DNA from: CAZCPB01 sp044223975
GTDB taxonomy: Bacteria > Planctomycetota > Phycisphaerae > Phycisphaerales > UBA1924
Assembly (NCBI GenBank): GCA_044223975.1
Contig: JBGALI010000002.1
Span: forward strand, 186,001 to 250,000
Direction: 5' to 3'
Length of the DNA: 64,000 nt
Position 1 is the first letter of the stretch; each line of letters begins with the position of its first letter. This document shows, in pieces, positions 6,842 to 15,362 of the stretch. Both the position numbers and the translations under genes were made by a program. Under the pieces are notes generated by a model that saw only the letters and a list, made by a program, of their open reading frames with translations, had not been told where the DNA came from and made no database searches.

Positions 6842-8401
6842 ATGCCCGCCACCCCCCACACCGACCTCTCCCCCGAGCTCCTGGCGCACATGCACGCCAT
6901 CAAGGCCAAGGCCATCGAGTACGGCCTTGATTTCTACGACGTGGTCTTCGAGGTGTTGCCCTTCGACACCATGAACCAGATCGCCAGCTACGGCGGCTTC
7001 CCCGTCCGCTACCCGCACTGGCGCTGGGGCATGGAGTACGAGAAGCTCTCCAAGCGCGACGCCTACGGCCTGGGCCGCATCTACGAGATGGTCATCAACA
7101 ACGACCCCGTCTACGCCTACCTCCAGGAGTCCAACGCCGTCACCGACCAGAAGCTCGTCATGGCCCACGTCTACGGGCACGCCGACTTCTTCAAGAACAA
7201 CTTCTGGTTCAGCAAGACCGACCGCAAGATGATGGACCAGATGGCCAACCACGCCACCCGCGTGCGCCGCCACATCGAGCGCCACGGCCAGGACCAGGTC
7301 GAGACCTTCATCGACGCGTGCCTCTCGATCGAGCACCTCATCGACCCCCACTCCATGTTCGTGCACCGCGAGGACACCGGCCAGCCCATCGGCCCCCGCC
7401 GCCGCGAGGACCGCGAGCGCCACCCCGCCTTCGAGCCTGACAAGCTCCCCGCCAAGAGCTACATGGACCCGTTCATCAACCCGCAGGCGGCGATGGACAA
7501 GCAGCGCAAGGAGCACGAGGAGCGTCAGAAGGCCGACCGCGGCCGCTTCCCCCGCCACCCCACGCGCGATGTCCTCCTGTTCCTCCTCCGCCACGCCCCC
7601 CTCGAAGAGTGGCAGCAGGACATCCTCTCGATCATCCGCGACGAGGCGTACTACTTCTCCCCGCAGGCCATGACCAAAGTCATGAACGAGGGTTGGGCCA
7701 CCTACTGGCACTCCAAGCTCATGACCCAGCACTTCCTCGAGGCCAGCGAGATCGTCCACTACGCCGACCAACACTCCGGCGTCGTCCACATGGCCCCCGG
7801 CGGCTTCAACCCCTACAAGATCGGCGTCGAGCTCTTCAAGGACATCGAGCGCCGCTGGAACACCGGCCAGCACGGGCCCGAGTGGGAACGCCTCGAATCC
7901 ATCGGCGCCAAGGAGGTCTTCGACGATCGTTCCATGCGCGGCAGGGAGAAGATCTTTGAGGTCCGGCGCATCTACAACGACGTCAACTTCATCGACGAGT
8001 TCCTCACCGAGGAGTTCGTCGAGAAGCACAAGATGTACCAGCACAAGCGCGACCCCCAGACCGGCGAGGTCAAGGTCGTCAGCCGCGACTTCAAGCGCGT
8101 CAAGATGACGCTGCTCCACCACCTGACCAACATGGGCCAGCCGTTCATCTACGTGGTGGACGCCAACTACCTCAACCGCGGCGAGCTCTATCTCGCCCAC
8201 AAGTACGCGGGCCTCGAGGTCGAGGCCGCCAAGGCCACCGAGGTGCTCCAGAACATCCGCCTCATCTGGGGCCGCCCCGTCCACCTGCAGTGCCGCGTGA
8301 ACGACGAGATGCACATCCTGAGCATCGAAGGCATCGACGACAAGCCCAAGCGCGAACGCATCACCGACGAGACCCCCGCCCCGGCGCACGGGATGGAATG
8401 A
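6842..8401 (+). CDS. SpoVR family protein
   Basis: A 519-residue SpoVR/YcgB family protein, close to the usual 500-520. Family hallmarks seen include DFYDVVFEVL, YPHWRWGMEYEKL, MAHVYGHADFFKNN, LIDPHSMF and MNEGWATYWHSKLM. The name comes from a Bacillus gene linked to spore cortex formation, but the family is widespread in non-sporulating bacteria, and its biochemical role is not settled. In many genomes it is found with yeaG/yeaH-type genes, which are absent here. The start at 6842 places a weak purine-rich stretch upstream. The stop runs directly into palindromic repeat D1. Confidence 0.95.
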   Translation: MPATPHTDLSPELLAHMHAIKAKAIEYGLDFYDVVFEVLPFDTMNQIASYGGFPVRYPHWRWGMEYEKLSKRDAYGLGRIYEMVINNDPVYAYLQESNAVTDQKLVMAHVYGHADFFKNNFWFSKTDRKMMDQMANHATRVRRHIERHGQDQVETFIDACLSIEHLIDPHSMFVHREDTGQPIGPRRREDRERHPAFEPDKLPAKSYMDPFINPQAAMDKQRKEHEERQKADRGRFPRHPTRDVLLFLLRHAPLEEWQQDILSIIRDEAYYFSPQAMTKVMNEGWATYWHSKLMTQHFLEASEIVHYADQHSGVVHMAPGGFNPYKIGVELFKDIERRWNTGQHGPEWERLESIGAKEVFDDRSMRGREKIFEVRRIYNDVNFIDEFLTEEFVEKHKMYQHKRDPQTGEVKVVSRDFKRVKMTLLHHLTNMGQPFIYVVDANYLNRGELYLAHKYAGLEVEAAKATEVLQNIRLIWGRPVHLQCRVNDEMHILSIEGIDDKPKRERITDETPAPAHGME

Positions 8402-8566
8402 TGAAGTGACGGAGTGACAAAGTGACGGAGTGACGAAGCGAATAAACAAGAAGCGGCCGCGGGGCCGCTCCTTGTCCAGGGACTTTGCGATGTCACGCGC
8501 CGTGTCCGAAGCTCTCCGGAGCAGCCTCTCCCCCACTCCGTCACTCCGTCACTCCGTCACTTCTTC
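8401..8566. repeat. Octamer-repeat palindrome, family D, copy 1
   Basis: The left arm (8401-8437) is a run of TGACGGAG-type octamers. The right arm (about 8533-8566) is the complementary run CACTCCGT repeated. The ~95-base interior carries a separate GC hairpin, AGCGGCC/GGCCGCT (8452-8469), which may act as a terminator between the convergent SpoVR and dockerin genes. The same octamers recur at 13076-13171 and 54484-54579. Confidence 0.8.
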
Positions 8567-9212
8567 AACACCCCCCCTCGAACGCCACGACGAACAGGTC
8601 AAAGTCGTCGCCGTTGACGAACAGGTTGCCGTCCACGTCCGCGCCGGGGTTGCCGAAGATGAAGTCGAACGTGAACGCATCAAAGTCGTCGCCGTTCACG
8701 AATCCGTTGCCGTCGTAGTCGGCAAAGCACTGCACGCCGATGAACACGTCCGGATCGTTCAGGTTGATCCACCCCACGTTCTCGCCCCAGACATAGCCGC
8801 CCAGCCGCCGCTTCTCGTACAGGTACACCGCGGCCTCTCCGGGCACCGCGGCGGCGCCACCTCCGAAGTTGACCCAGCCGATGTTCTCCCCCCAGCCGTA
8901 GCCGCTCAGTTCCCCCGACGGGCCATCGACGTTGACCCCGTAGTCGGAGCTGTCCTTGTTGGCATACGCCACCCCGTCGACGGGACCAAAGCCCACCAGG
9001 ATCCATCCCACGTTCTCCCCCCAGATCGCACCGGTCAGGTGCGTGGGGTACACGTGCACGCCGCGGGTGGCGCCGTCGGCATCACGCCAGTTCGTAAACC
9101 CGATGTTCTCGCCCCAGGCGTACTTGTTGGTCTCATCGATGTTGGTGAGCTGGGCCTTCGCCGCAGGCGCTGCAGCCGCGAGCGCGATTCCCAGGATGAT
9201 CGTGCGAGTCAT
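8565..9212 (-). CDS. Secreted WGEN-repeat protein with C-terminal GC-type dockerin
   Basis: A 215-residue exported protein. Residues 1-20 form a signal peptide (MTRTIILGIALAAAAPAAKA). The mature part carries about five copies of a W-G-E-N-(I/V)-G-(W/F) motif spaced some 20-35 residues apart, probably a small all-beta repeat domain. The end holds the GC dockerin: two copies of the pattern D-x-D-x-N-x-(F)-V-N-G-D-D-F-D, likely calcium-binding loops, then a terminal Gly-Gly-Cys. AAGGAGA precedes the start. The function of the WGEN repeat is unknown to me. Confidence 0.85.
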   Translation of the reverse strand: MTRTIILGIALAAAAPAAKAQLTNIDETNKYAWGENIGFTNWRDADGATRGVHVYPTHLTGAIWGENVGWILVGFGPVDGVAYANKDSSDYGVNVDGPSGELSGYGWGENIGWVNFGGGAAAVPGEAAVYLYEKRRLGGYVWGENVGWINLNDPDVFIGVQCFADYDGNGFVNGDDFDAFTFDFIFGNPGADVDGNLFVNGDDFDLFVVAFEGGC

Positions 9213-9273
9213 GATTGCTTCTCCTTCGAGCGGTGCGGTCGCACCGCGCACGGGCCGGTGAATGGGTGTGGGC

Positions 9274-10395
9274 TCAGTACGTGTAGTTGGCGTTGGGATC
9301 GGTCGAGCCGGGGCTGACGCCGCCGGAGTTGCCCAAGATGGCCCCCGCGTTGGCGCCGTTCACCACCAGGCACTTGTTGCCCGCGCTGATGTCCCAGTTC
9401 GCGGTCGTGTTGCCCGACGCGGTGTTCTGGGTGATGAAGTTGAGGCTGGCGGTGCAGCGCACGCCCCAGTCGTTGCCGATGCAGTTGTTCCCCTCGATGC
9501 GGTTGTTGCTGCCGCCCACGGCAACCCCGGCCCCGCCCGCGGCATCGACGCCGTTGGAGTTGCTGGTGTTGCCCCGCACGACGTTGAGGCTCACCGCGGT
9601 GATCCCGTTCTCGCCGTTGGAGGTGCAGGTGCAATCCAGGATCGTGTTCCCCAGGTCGGCGTAGATCCCGTGGAACGTGTTGACGAGGGCCGAACAGTTG
9701 GAGATCGTCGAGAACTGGCTGACGACAAAGCCGATGATGTTGCGCCGCGCGGTGCAGGCCGTGATCGTCCCGCCGCTCCCCACCAGGATCCCGACGCTCC
9801 CGTTCTGGTACGCCGAGCACCCCTCGACCGCCGCGTTCGTCGGCGCCGTAATCCCGTCCTGCCCGTTCCCGACCACGACGCACGACCGCACCACCGCGTT
9901 GTCGTTCACGTGGATGCCGCTCACGGTGTTGTCCGAAGAAGTCACGCCCTCGACCAGCGACCCCAGGCCCGTCCCACCCTGCGTCAGATCGATCCCGTCC
10001 TGGCCCCACCCGCTCACCGTGCCGTTGCGGACCGTGAGGTTGTTGCGGGTCAGCTCGGTGGTCACGCCGTCGAGCGAGCCGCCCACGCCGTCCACGCTGA
10101 AGCCCATGAGATCGATCGTGACATTGTCGGCGGCGATCTCGATGCCCGACCGGCCGCTCACGCCCGCCACGTTGCCCGTCAGGTAGTACGAGCCGGGCTG
10201 CGTGATCCTGTAGACGCTGTTGCCGTCGCCGGGCGTGTTGGTCGCGTTGATCGCAACCCGCGGCTCGACTTCCGTGAGCGTCTTGAACGTGGGCGCGATC
10301 GGCCCGACGGGCGGGTCGAGCGGGCCGGCCAGGGCCGCGACGGTGCCGGAGGCGGTGATGAGGGCGAACGCCAGAACGGTGTTGCGAGTCTTCAT
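9274..10395 (-). CDS. Secreted right-handed parallel beta-helix protein (paralogue 1)
   Basis: A 373-residue protein with an N-terminal signal segment (MKTRNTVLAFALITASG...). Its body has short Gly/Asn/Val-rich rungs such as NNLTVRNGTVSGW, VEGCSAYQNGSVGI and NRIEGNNCIGNDWGV, typical of pectate-lyase-like beta helices (NosD/PbH1 type). Many rungs hold a cysteine, suggesting stacked Cys. It ends in GSTDPNANYTY rather than in a dockerin. It is a tandem paralogue of the next gene upstream, 71 bases away, and shares the same N-terminal GPLDPPVG block and C-terminal tail. AAGGA precedes the start. No catalytic residues can be assigned. Confidence 0.85.
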   Translation of the reverse strand: MKTRNTVLAFALITASGTVAALAGPLDPPVGPIAPTFKTLTEVEPRVAINATNTPGDGNSVYRITQPGSYYLTGNVAGVSGRSGIEIAADNVTIDLMGFSVDGVGGSLDGVTTELTRNNLTVRNGTVSGWGQDGIDLTQGGTGLGSLVEGVTSSDNTVSGIHVNDNAVVRSCVVVGNGQDGITAPTNAAVEGCSAYQNGSVGILVGSGGTITACTARRNIIGFVVSQFSTISNCSALVNTFHGIYADLGNTILDCTCTSNGENGITAVSLNVVRGNTSNSNGVDAAGGAGVAVGGSNNRIEGNNCIGNDWGVRCTASLNFITQNTASGNTTANWDISAGNKCLVVNGANAGAILGNSGGVSPGSTDPNANYTY

Positions 10396-10440
10396 GGGTG
10401 AGTCCTTGAACAAGGTGACCAGGATCGCTGCGCGGCCCCA

Positions 10441-10455
10441 GGCGCACGGTGCGCC
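10441..10455. terminator. Short hairpin between the two beta-helix genes
   Basis: GGCGCA and TGCGCC form a 6-bp stem with a 3-base loop, just after the stop of the upstream beta-helix gene. There is no T-run, so it may only stabilise or attenuate the transcript. Confidence 0.35.
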
Positions 10456-10466
10456 CGGGCGCGGCT

Positions 10467-11663
10467 TCAGTACGTGTAATTCGCGCTCGGATCAGTCGAG
10501 CCCGGCGCCGCGCCGCCGGAGTTCCCGTTCACCGGCCCCGCGGTCGTCGCGTTGACCACCAGGATCACGTTGCCCGCCGCCACGTCCCAGTTGAGCGTGT
10601 TGCCCGAGCACGTGTTGCGGACGATGACGTTGCCCGCGCCGTCGACGTCGATCCCCCGGTCGGCGCTCCCGCAGTTGTTCCCCTCGATCCGGTTGTCGGT
10701 GCCGGTGGCGTGGATGTTCGCCCCGTCGCCCGCGTTGAGGCCGTTGTTGGTGCAGGAGTTGTCGCTCACGGTGCACTGGTCCGAGCACTGAATCCCGTCG
10801 AGCGAGTTGGCGCTGACGCAGCAGTCCGAGACGGTCGTGTTGATGTTCGCGACGATGCCCCTGCCCCCGTTGAAGTGGGACACGCAGCGGCTGACCACGC
10901 ACGTGATGTTCCCGCTGATCCCGGTGCCCGAGTTGCCCGATGCCGTGCAATCGACGACCGTGCACCCGGCGCCGGCCACGATACCCGTGCCCGTGTTGGT
11001 GTACGCCAGGCACCCGGTGATCGTCGATCCGGTGCCCGCGGCGGAGATGCCGTTCCCGGTGTTCGCGTACGCCGTGCATCGGGAGATCGTGCACCCGAAG
11101 GACGACGAGATGCCGCCGGCTCCGTTCTGTACCGCGGAGCACTCCGTTGCCGTGCCCGCGTTGCCCAGCCCGATGCCGACCCCCGCGTTGCCGGAAACCA
11201 GCACCCGCTCAACGCGGTTGCCCAGACCGTTCAGTTCGATGCCCTTGTCCCCCCAGCCGCGGACCGAGCCGTTCACGATCGCGATGTCCGTCAACCCGGC
11301 CGTGGTGACGCTGATCCCGTCGAACGCGCCCATCCCGGACACGCCCCGGAGCTCAAAGCCGTTGAGGTCGATGGTGACCCCGCTCGAAACCACCTCGATC
11401 CCGTGCTTGCCCACCACGCCGGTCACATTTCCGGTGAGGTAGTACGAGCCGGGCTGCGTGATCTTGAACAGGCTGTCGGCATCGCCGGCGGTGTTGGTCG
11501 CGTTGATCGCCACCCGCGGCTCCACTTCCTGCAGCGTCTTGTACGTGGAGGTGATCGAGCCCGCGGGCGGGTCCAGCGGACCGGCCAGCAACGTGGCGCT
11601 CCCCGCCGCGGCAATCAGCGAAAGAACCACCAAGGAACTGCCCCCCACGCTTCGTTCGAACAT
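10467..11663 (-). CDS. Secreted right-handed parallel beta-helix protein (paralogue 2)
   Basis: A 398-residue paralogue of the neighbouring gene. The signal segment (SLVVLSLIAAAGSATLLAG) is followed by GPLDPPAGSITSTYKTLQEVEPRV, then about 12-14 beta-helix rungs, many with Cys (CTISRCTAYANTGNGI, CTVVDCTASGNSGTGI). It ends GSTDPSANYTY, almost the same tail as its partner. The regular spacing of GNGI/GTGI turns supports a parallel beta helix. GGGAGA lies upstream of the ATG. The shared tail without dockerin motifs may be an alternative sorting or folding element. Confidence 0.85.
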   Translation of the reverse strand: MFERSVGGSSLVVLSLIAAAGSATLLAGPLDPPAGSITSTYKTLQEVEPRVAINATNTAGDADSLFKITQPGSYYLTGNVTGVVGKHGIEVVSSGVTIDLNGFELRGVSGMGAFDGISVTTAGLTDIAIVNGSVRGWGDKGIELNGLGNRVERVLVSGNAGVGIGLGNAGTATECSAVQNGAGGISSSFGCTISRCTAYANTGNGISAAGTGSTITGCLAYTNTGTGIVAGAGCTVVDCTASGNSGTGISGNITCVVSRCVSHFNGGRGIVANINTTVSDCCVSANSLDGIQCSDQCTVSDNSCTNNGLNAGDGANIHATGTDNRIEGNNCGSADRGIDVDGAGNVIVRNTCSGNTLNWDVAAGNVILVVNATTAGPVNGNSGGAAPGSTDPSANYTY

Positions 11664-11838
11664 GACCGCGTCTCCCAGGATCCAGGCCCATCAGCCCGGC
11701 CGATGGTTCGGTTCCTGTCTTGTGGCACCCCGGCCTGCCGCGGTACACTCGACCGCACGCACGCGGGGCTCACTCCACAAGGCCCCGACCGTGCCCCCGC
11801 GGGATCACGTCGGTCTGTTTTTTCTTGCACGTCACGCC

Positions 11839-12447
11839 ATGAGCCACGACGCCGACATCACCACCCTGCTCGGGCGCGCCGCCCAGGGCGACGGCAAGGC
11901 CGCCGATGTGCTCTTTCCCATCATCTATGAAGAGCTGCGCGGCATGGCCGGAGCGTTCCTGGCCCAGGAACGGGCCGGCCACACCCTCCAGACCACCGCC
12001 CTGGTCAACGAGGCCTACCTCAAACTCGTCGGAGGCAACGCGGCCACCTACCAGTTCAACGGCCGCTCCCACTTCCTCGCCGTCGCCGCCCAGGCCATGC
12101 GCCGCATCCTTATTACACACGCCCGCGACCGCAAGCGCCAGAAGCGCGGCGGGGGCGCCGGGCGGATCTCGCTCAGCGAGGCTGAACCGCACGCCGCGGC
12201 ACCCGAGCCCGACGTGGACCTCGTCGCCCTCGACGACGCCCTCACGCGCCTGGCCGTCATGGACGAACGCAAGTCAAAGCTGGTCGAGATGCGATTCTTC
12301 GCGGGCATGAGCGTCGACGAAGTGGCCGAGGCCCTGGGCGTCGGCACCGCGACGGTCAAGCGCGACTGGGCCATGGCGCGGGCGTGGCTCTTCCGCGAGA
12401 TCTCAAGGGGGGACGACGGTGACGCCGGCGCAATGGGCCAGGCTTGA
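11839..12447 (+). CDS. ECF RNA polymerase sigma factor
   Basis: A 202-residue ECF-type sigma factor of the group often paired with Ser/Thr kinases in Planctomycetes and Acidobacteria. Region 2 is seen at about residues 45-95 (TTALVNEAYLKLVG, FLAVAAQAMRRILITHARDR). Region 4 follows at about 135-190 (KLVEMRFFAGMSVDEVAEALGVGTATVKRDWAMARAWL), with its helix-turn-helix. No anti-sigma gene is adjacent. Instead its 3' end overlaps the GTG start of the kinase gene by 29 bases, so the kinase is likely its partner and may control it by phosphorylation or recruitment. The start at 11839 gives the standard MSHDADITTLLGRAAQGD opening. Confidence 0.93.
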   Translation: MSHDADITTLLGRAAQGDGKAADVLFPIIYEELRGMAGAFLAQERAGHTLQTTALVNEAYLKLVGGNAATYQFNGRSHFLAVAAQAMRRILITHARDRKRQKRGGGAGRISLSEAEPHAAAPEPDVDLVALDDALTRLAVMDERKSKLVEMRFFAGMSVDEVAEALGVGTATVKRDWAMARAWLFREISRGDDGDAGAMGQA

Positions 12448-15274
12448 CGACCTGTACGCCAAGGCCCTCGCGCTGGAGCCCGCGGCCCGCGAAGCGCTCG
12501 TCGCGCGCACGCACGCCGAAGATCCCGCCCTCGCCAAGGAGCTGCGATCCCTCCTCGACGCCGACCGGGGCGCCGGCGGGTTCCTGAGCACCCCCGCGGT
12601 CCGCGTCGCGTCGCTCACGCTCGACCACCACGCGGCCGACCCCCTCATCGGCGCCACGCTCGGCTCCTTCACCATCGAGCAGCGCCTCGGTGCCGGCGGC
12701 ATGGGCGTCGTGTACCTGGCGCGCCAGGCCAGCCCCCAGCGCATGGTCGCGCTCAAAGTGGTGCGCCCCGACGCGATGTCCCCCGACGTGCTCCGCCGCT
12801 TCCGCCACGAGGCCGACGTGCTCGCGCGTCTCCAGCACCCCGGCATCGCGCAGGTCTACGAGTTCGGCCAGGCGCAGACGCCGCTGGGCATGCGCCCGTA
12901 CTTCGCGATGGAGCTCGTCGACGGCAAGCCCCTCCTCCGCTACGCCCAGGAGGCCGCGCTCCCCGCGGCCGAGCGGCTCGAGCTCTTCGCGCGCATCTGC
13001 GACGCCGTGCAGTACGCCCACCAGCGCGGCGTCATCCACCGCGACCTCAAGCCCGCGAACATACTGGTGACCGAAGAAGTGACGAAGGGACGAAGTGACG
13101 GAGTGACGAAGCCGGAAAAGGCACCGCCCAGCTCTTCCTTCGTCACTCCGTCACTCCGTCACTCCGTCACTGCTCCCAAAGTCCTCGACTTCGGCGTCGC
13201 CCGCCTCACCGACTCCGACGTCCGCGCCACCACGCTCCAGACCGACGTCGGACAGCTCCTGGGCACCATCCCCTACATGAGCCCCGAGCAGGCCTCCGGC
13301 AACGCCGTCGACCTCGACCTGCGCTCCGATGTCTACGCCCTGGGCGTCATCCTCTACGAGCTGCTCGCCGGCAAGCTCCCCTACGACCTGCGCGGCAAGC
13401 CCGTCCCCGAGGCCGTGCGCATCATCACCGAGAGCGACCCGACCAACCTGTCGATGGTCAGCCGACAGTTCCGCGGCGACGTCGAGACCATCGTGGCCAA
13501 GGCCCTGGAGAAAGACCGCGCCCGCCGCTACCAGTCCGCCGGCGAGCTCGCCGACGACGTGCGCCGCTACCTGACCGACCGCGCCATCCTCGCGCGCCCC
13601 GCCAGCAGCGTCTACCAGCTCCGCAAGTTCGCGCGCCGCAACCGCGGCCTGGTCGGCGGCGTGGTCGCGGCCTTCGTCCTCCTCGTCGCGGGGCTGATCG
13701 CCACCAGCATCAGCCGCAGCCAGGCGCTCGCGGCTCAGAAACGCGAATCCCTCGCCCTGGCCCGCGAAACCGAGCAGAAGGACGCCGCGATCAAGTCCGC
13801 CGAGCGCGCCACGGCCATCAAGGAATTCCTGATCAAGACCCTGCAGGCCTCCGACCCCGGGATGGACGGCGCCCAGGACATGCGCGTCGCCGACGCGATG
13901 CTCCGCGGCGTGCAGCGCCTGGCGCAGGGCGACCTCGCCGACCAGCCCGGCGTCAAGGCCGAGATCCTCGGCGCCGCCGCCGAGATCCTGACCTCCAACG
14001 GGCGCGCCCGCGACGCCCTCCCACTGGCCGAGGAGGCGGCCGCGGCCGCGCGGCGCCTGCACCCCGGCGACCATCCCGACACCGCCACCAGCCTCAACAG
14101 CCTCGGCACCGTGCTCGACTCGCTCGGCCGCGCGACCGAGTCCGAGGCCGCGTTCCTTGAAGCCCTCGAGATGCGGCGGCGCCTGTTCCCGGGCGATCAC
14201 GCCGACGTCGCGCTCAGCCTCAGCAACCTCGCCTCCGCGCGCCTCGCCGCCGGACGGCTCACCGAGGCCGAGCCGCTGTACGTCGAGGCCCTGGAGATGG
14301 AGCAACGCCTGTTCAAGGGCGACCACCTCACCCTCGCGTCCGGGCTGCACAACGTGGCATACGCGCGCCAGATGCTGGGGCGATCCTCCGAGGCCGAGCC
14401 CCTCTACCTCCAGGCCATGGAGATGCACCAGCGGCTCCTCAAGGGAGACCACCCCTACATCGCCAACGACCTCAGCAACCTCGCTCGCCTGTACCAGACC
14501 ACGGGACGCGCCGCGGACGCCGAGCCGCTCATGGTGAAGTCCCTCGAGATGCGCCGGCGCCTCTACGCGGGCGATCATCCCGCAATCGCCAGCAGCCTCG
14601 ACACGCTCGCGTCCATCCGCCAGGCGCTCGGACGCGCCGCCGAGGCCGAACCGCTCTTCGTCGAGGCCCTCGAGATGCAGCGGCGCCTCCACCCCACCGA
14701 GCACCCCGACGTCGCGACCGGCCTCAACAACCTCGCGGCTGTCCGGCTCGCCCTCGGGCGCGCCGCCCAGGCCGAACCGCTCCTCGTCCAGGCGATCGAC
14801 ATGGAGCGCAGACTGTTCCCCGGCGACCATCCTTCGCTCGCGCAGGCCTTGAACAACCTCGGCGGGGTCCGTCTCTCCATCGGCCGCGCGGCAGAGGCCG
14901 AGGCGGTCCTGGTCGAGGGCGCCGAGATGCACCGGCGGCTCTTTCCCGACGGCCACCCGTCGCTGGCCAACAACCTCAGCAACCTCGCCCGGGCCCGACA
15001 GGCGCTGGGAAACACCGCCGCGGCCCGCGAGGGATTCGCCGCCGCCATCGCGATGCTGCGCCGACTCTACCCCCCGCCCAAGGGAGCACCGTTGCTCGCA
15101 CGCGTCCTGTGGCGCTCCGCGAGTGCCCGGCTCGCCGAGGGCGACGCGGCCGGCGCCGTCGAGCAGGCCGAGGAGGCCGTGAAGATCGCCGAGGGTCTTC
15201 TGCCCCCCGAGGATGGGCAGCTCAAGAGCTACCGCGACACGCTCGCCGCGTGCCGCGAGGCTCTGTCGAAGTGA
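12419..15274 (+). CDS. Ser/Thr protein kinase with TPR repeats, interrupted by an in-frame repeat element
   Basis: A 951-residue kinase with GTG start after AAGGGGGG. Order: N-terminal helical segment; Hanks-type kinase domain from about residue 80 (glycine loop LGAGGMGVV, catalytic Lys113 in VALKVV, HRDLKPAN with Asp209, DFG at about 257, then GTIPYMSPEQ); a membrane segment at about 412-434; then a long run of TPR-like units of about 42 residues with repeated (A/S)EAEPL(F/L/Y)VEALEM and NNL(A/S) signatures. It should be anchored in the membrane with a TPR scaffold. Between ANILV and PKVLDFG, 34-35 extra residues are encoded by the octamer palindrome D2. Active-site motifs are otherwise intact. 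It is coupled to the overlapping sigma factor. Confidence 0.93.
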   Translation: MTPAQWARLDDLYAKALALEPAAREALVARTHAEDPALAKELRSLLDADRGAGGFLSTPAVRVASLTLDHHAADPLIGATLGSFTIEQRLGAGGMGVVYLARQASPQRMVALKVVRPDAMSPDVLRRFRHEADVLARLQHPGIAQVYEFGQAQTPLGMRPYFAMELVDGKPLLRYAQEAALPAAERLELFARICDAVQYAHQRGVIHRDLKPANILVTEEVTKGRSDGVTKPEKAPPSSSFVTPSLRHSVTAPKVLDFGVARLTDSDVRATTLQTDVGQLLGTIPYMSPEQASGNAVDLDLRSDVYALGVILYELLAGKLPYDLRGKPVPEAVRIITESDPTNLSMVSRQFRGDVETIVAKALEKDRARRYQSAGELADDVRRYLTDRAILARPASSVYQLRKFARRNRGLVGGVVAAFVLLVAGLIATSISRSQALAAQKRESLALARETEQKDAAIKSAERATAIKEFLIKTLQASDPGMDGAQDMRVADAMLRGVQRLAQGDLADQPGVKAEILGAAAEILTSNGRARDALPLAEEAAAAARRLHPGDHPDTATSLNSLGTVLDSLGRATESEAAFLEALEMRRRLFPGDHADVALSLSNLASARLAAGRLTEAEPLYVEALEMEQRLFKGDHLTLASGLHNVAYARQMLGRSSEAEPLYLQAMEMHQRLLKGDHPYIANDLSNLARLYQTTGRAADAEPLMVKSLEMRRRLYAGDHPAIASSLDTLASIRQALGRAAEAEPLFVEALEMQRRLHPTEHPDVATGLNNLAAVRLALGRAAQAEPLLVQAIDMERRLFPGDHPSLAQALNNLGGVRLSIGRAAEAEAVLVEGAEMHRRLFPDGHPSLANNLSNLARARQALGNTAAAREGFAAAIAMLRRLYPPPKGAPLLARVLWRSASARLAEGDAAGAVEQAEEAVKIAEGLLPPEDGQLKSYRDTLAACREALSK
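13076..13171. repeat. Octamer-repeat palindrome, family D, copy 2, inside the kinase gene
   Basis: The left arm (13076-13112) and right arm (13138-13171) are inverted runs of TGACGGAG-type and CACTCCGT-type octamers around a 25-base centre. It is read in frame as Ser/Thr/Val-rich residues between kinase subdomains VIb and VII and contains no stop codon. Confidence 0.85.
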
Positions 15275-15362
15275 GGGGCGTTGACCCCGCGACCGCGCCC
15301 CGGGTCAGGGCGTGCACGCCGGGCGCCTTGCTACCATGGCCGCTTCGCACCAGGAGTCACCC

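Noticed and set aside
6608..8536. Long minus-strand open frame opposite spoVR
   Set aside because: It is the antisense shadow of a well-supported SpoVR gene; its Val/Leu/Asp-rich composition mirrors the sense codons.
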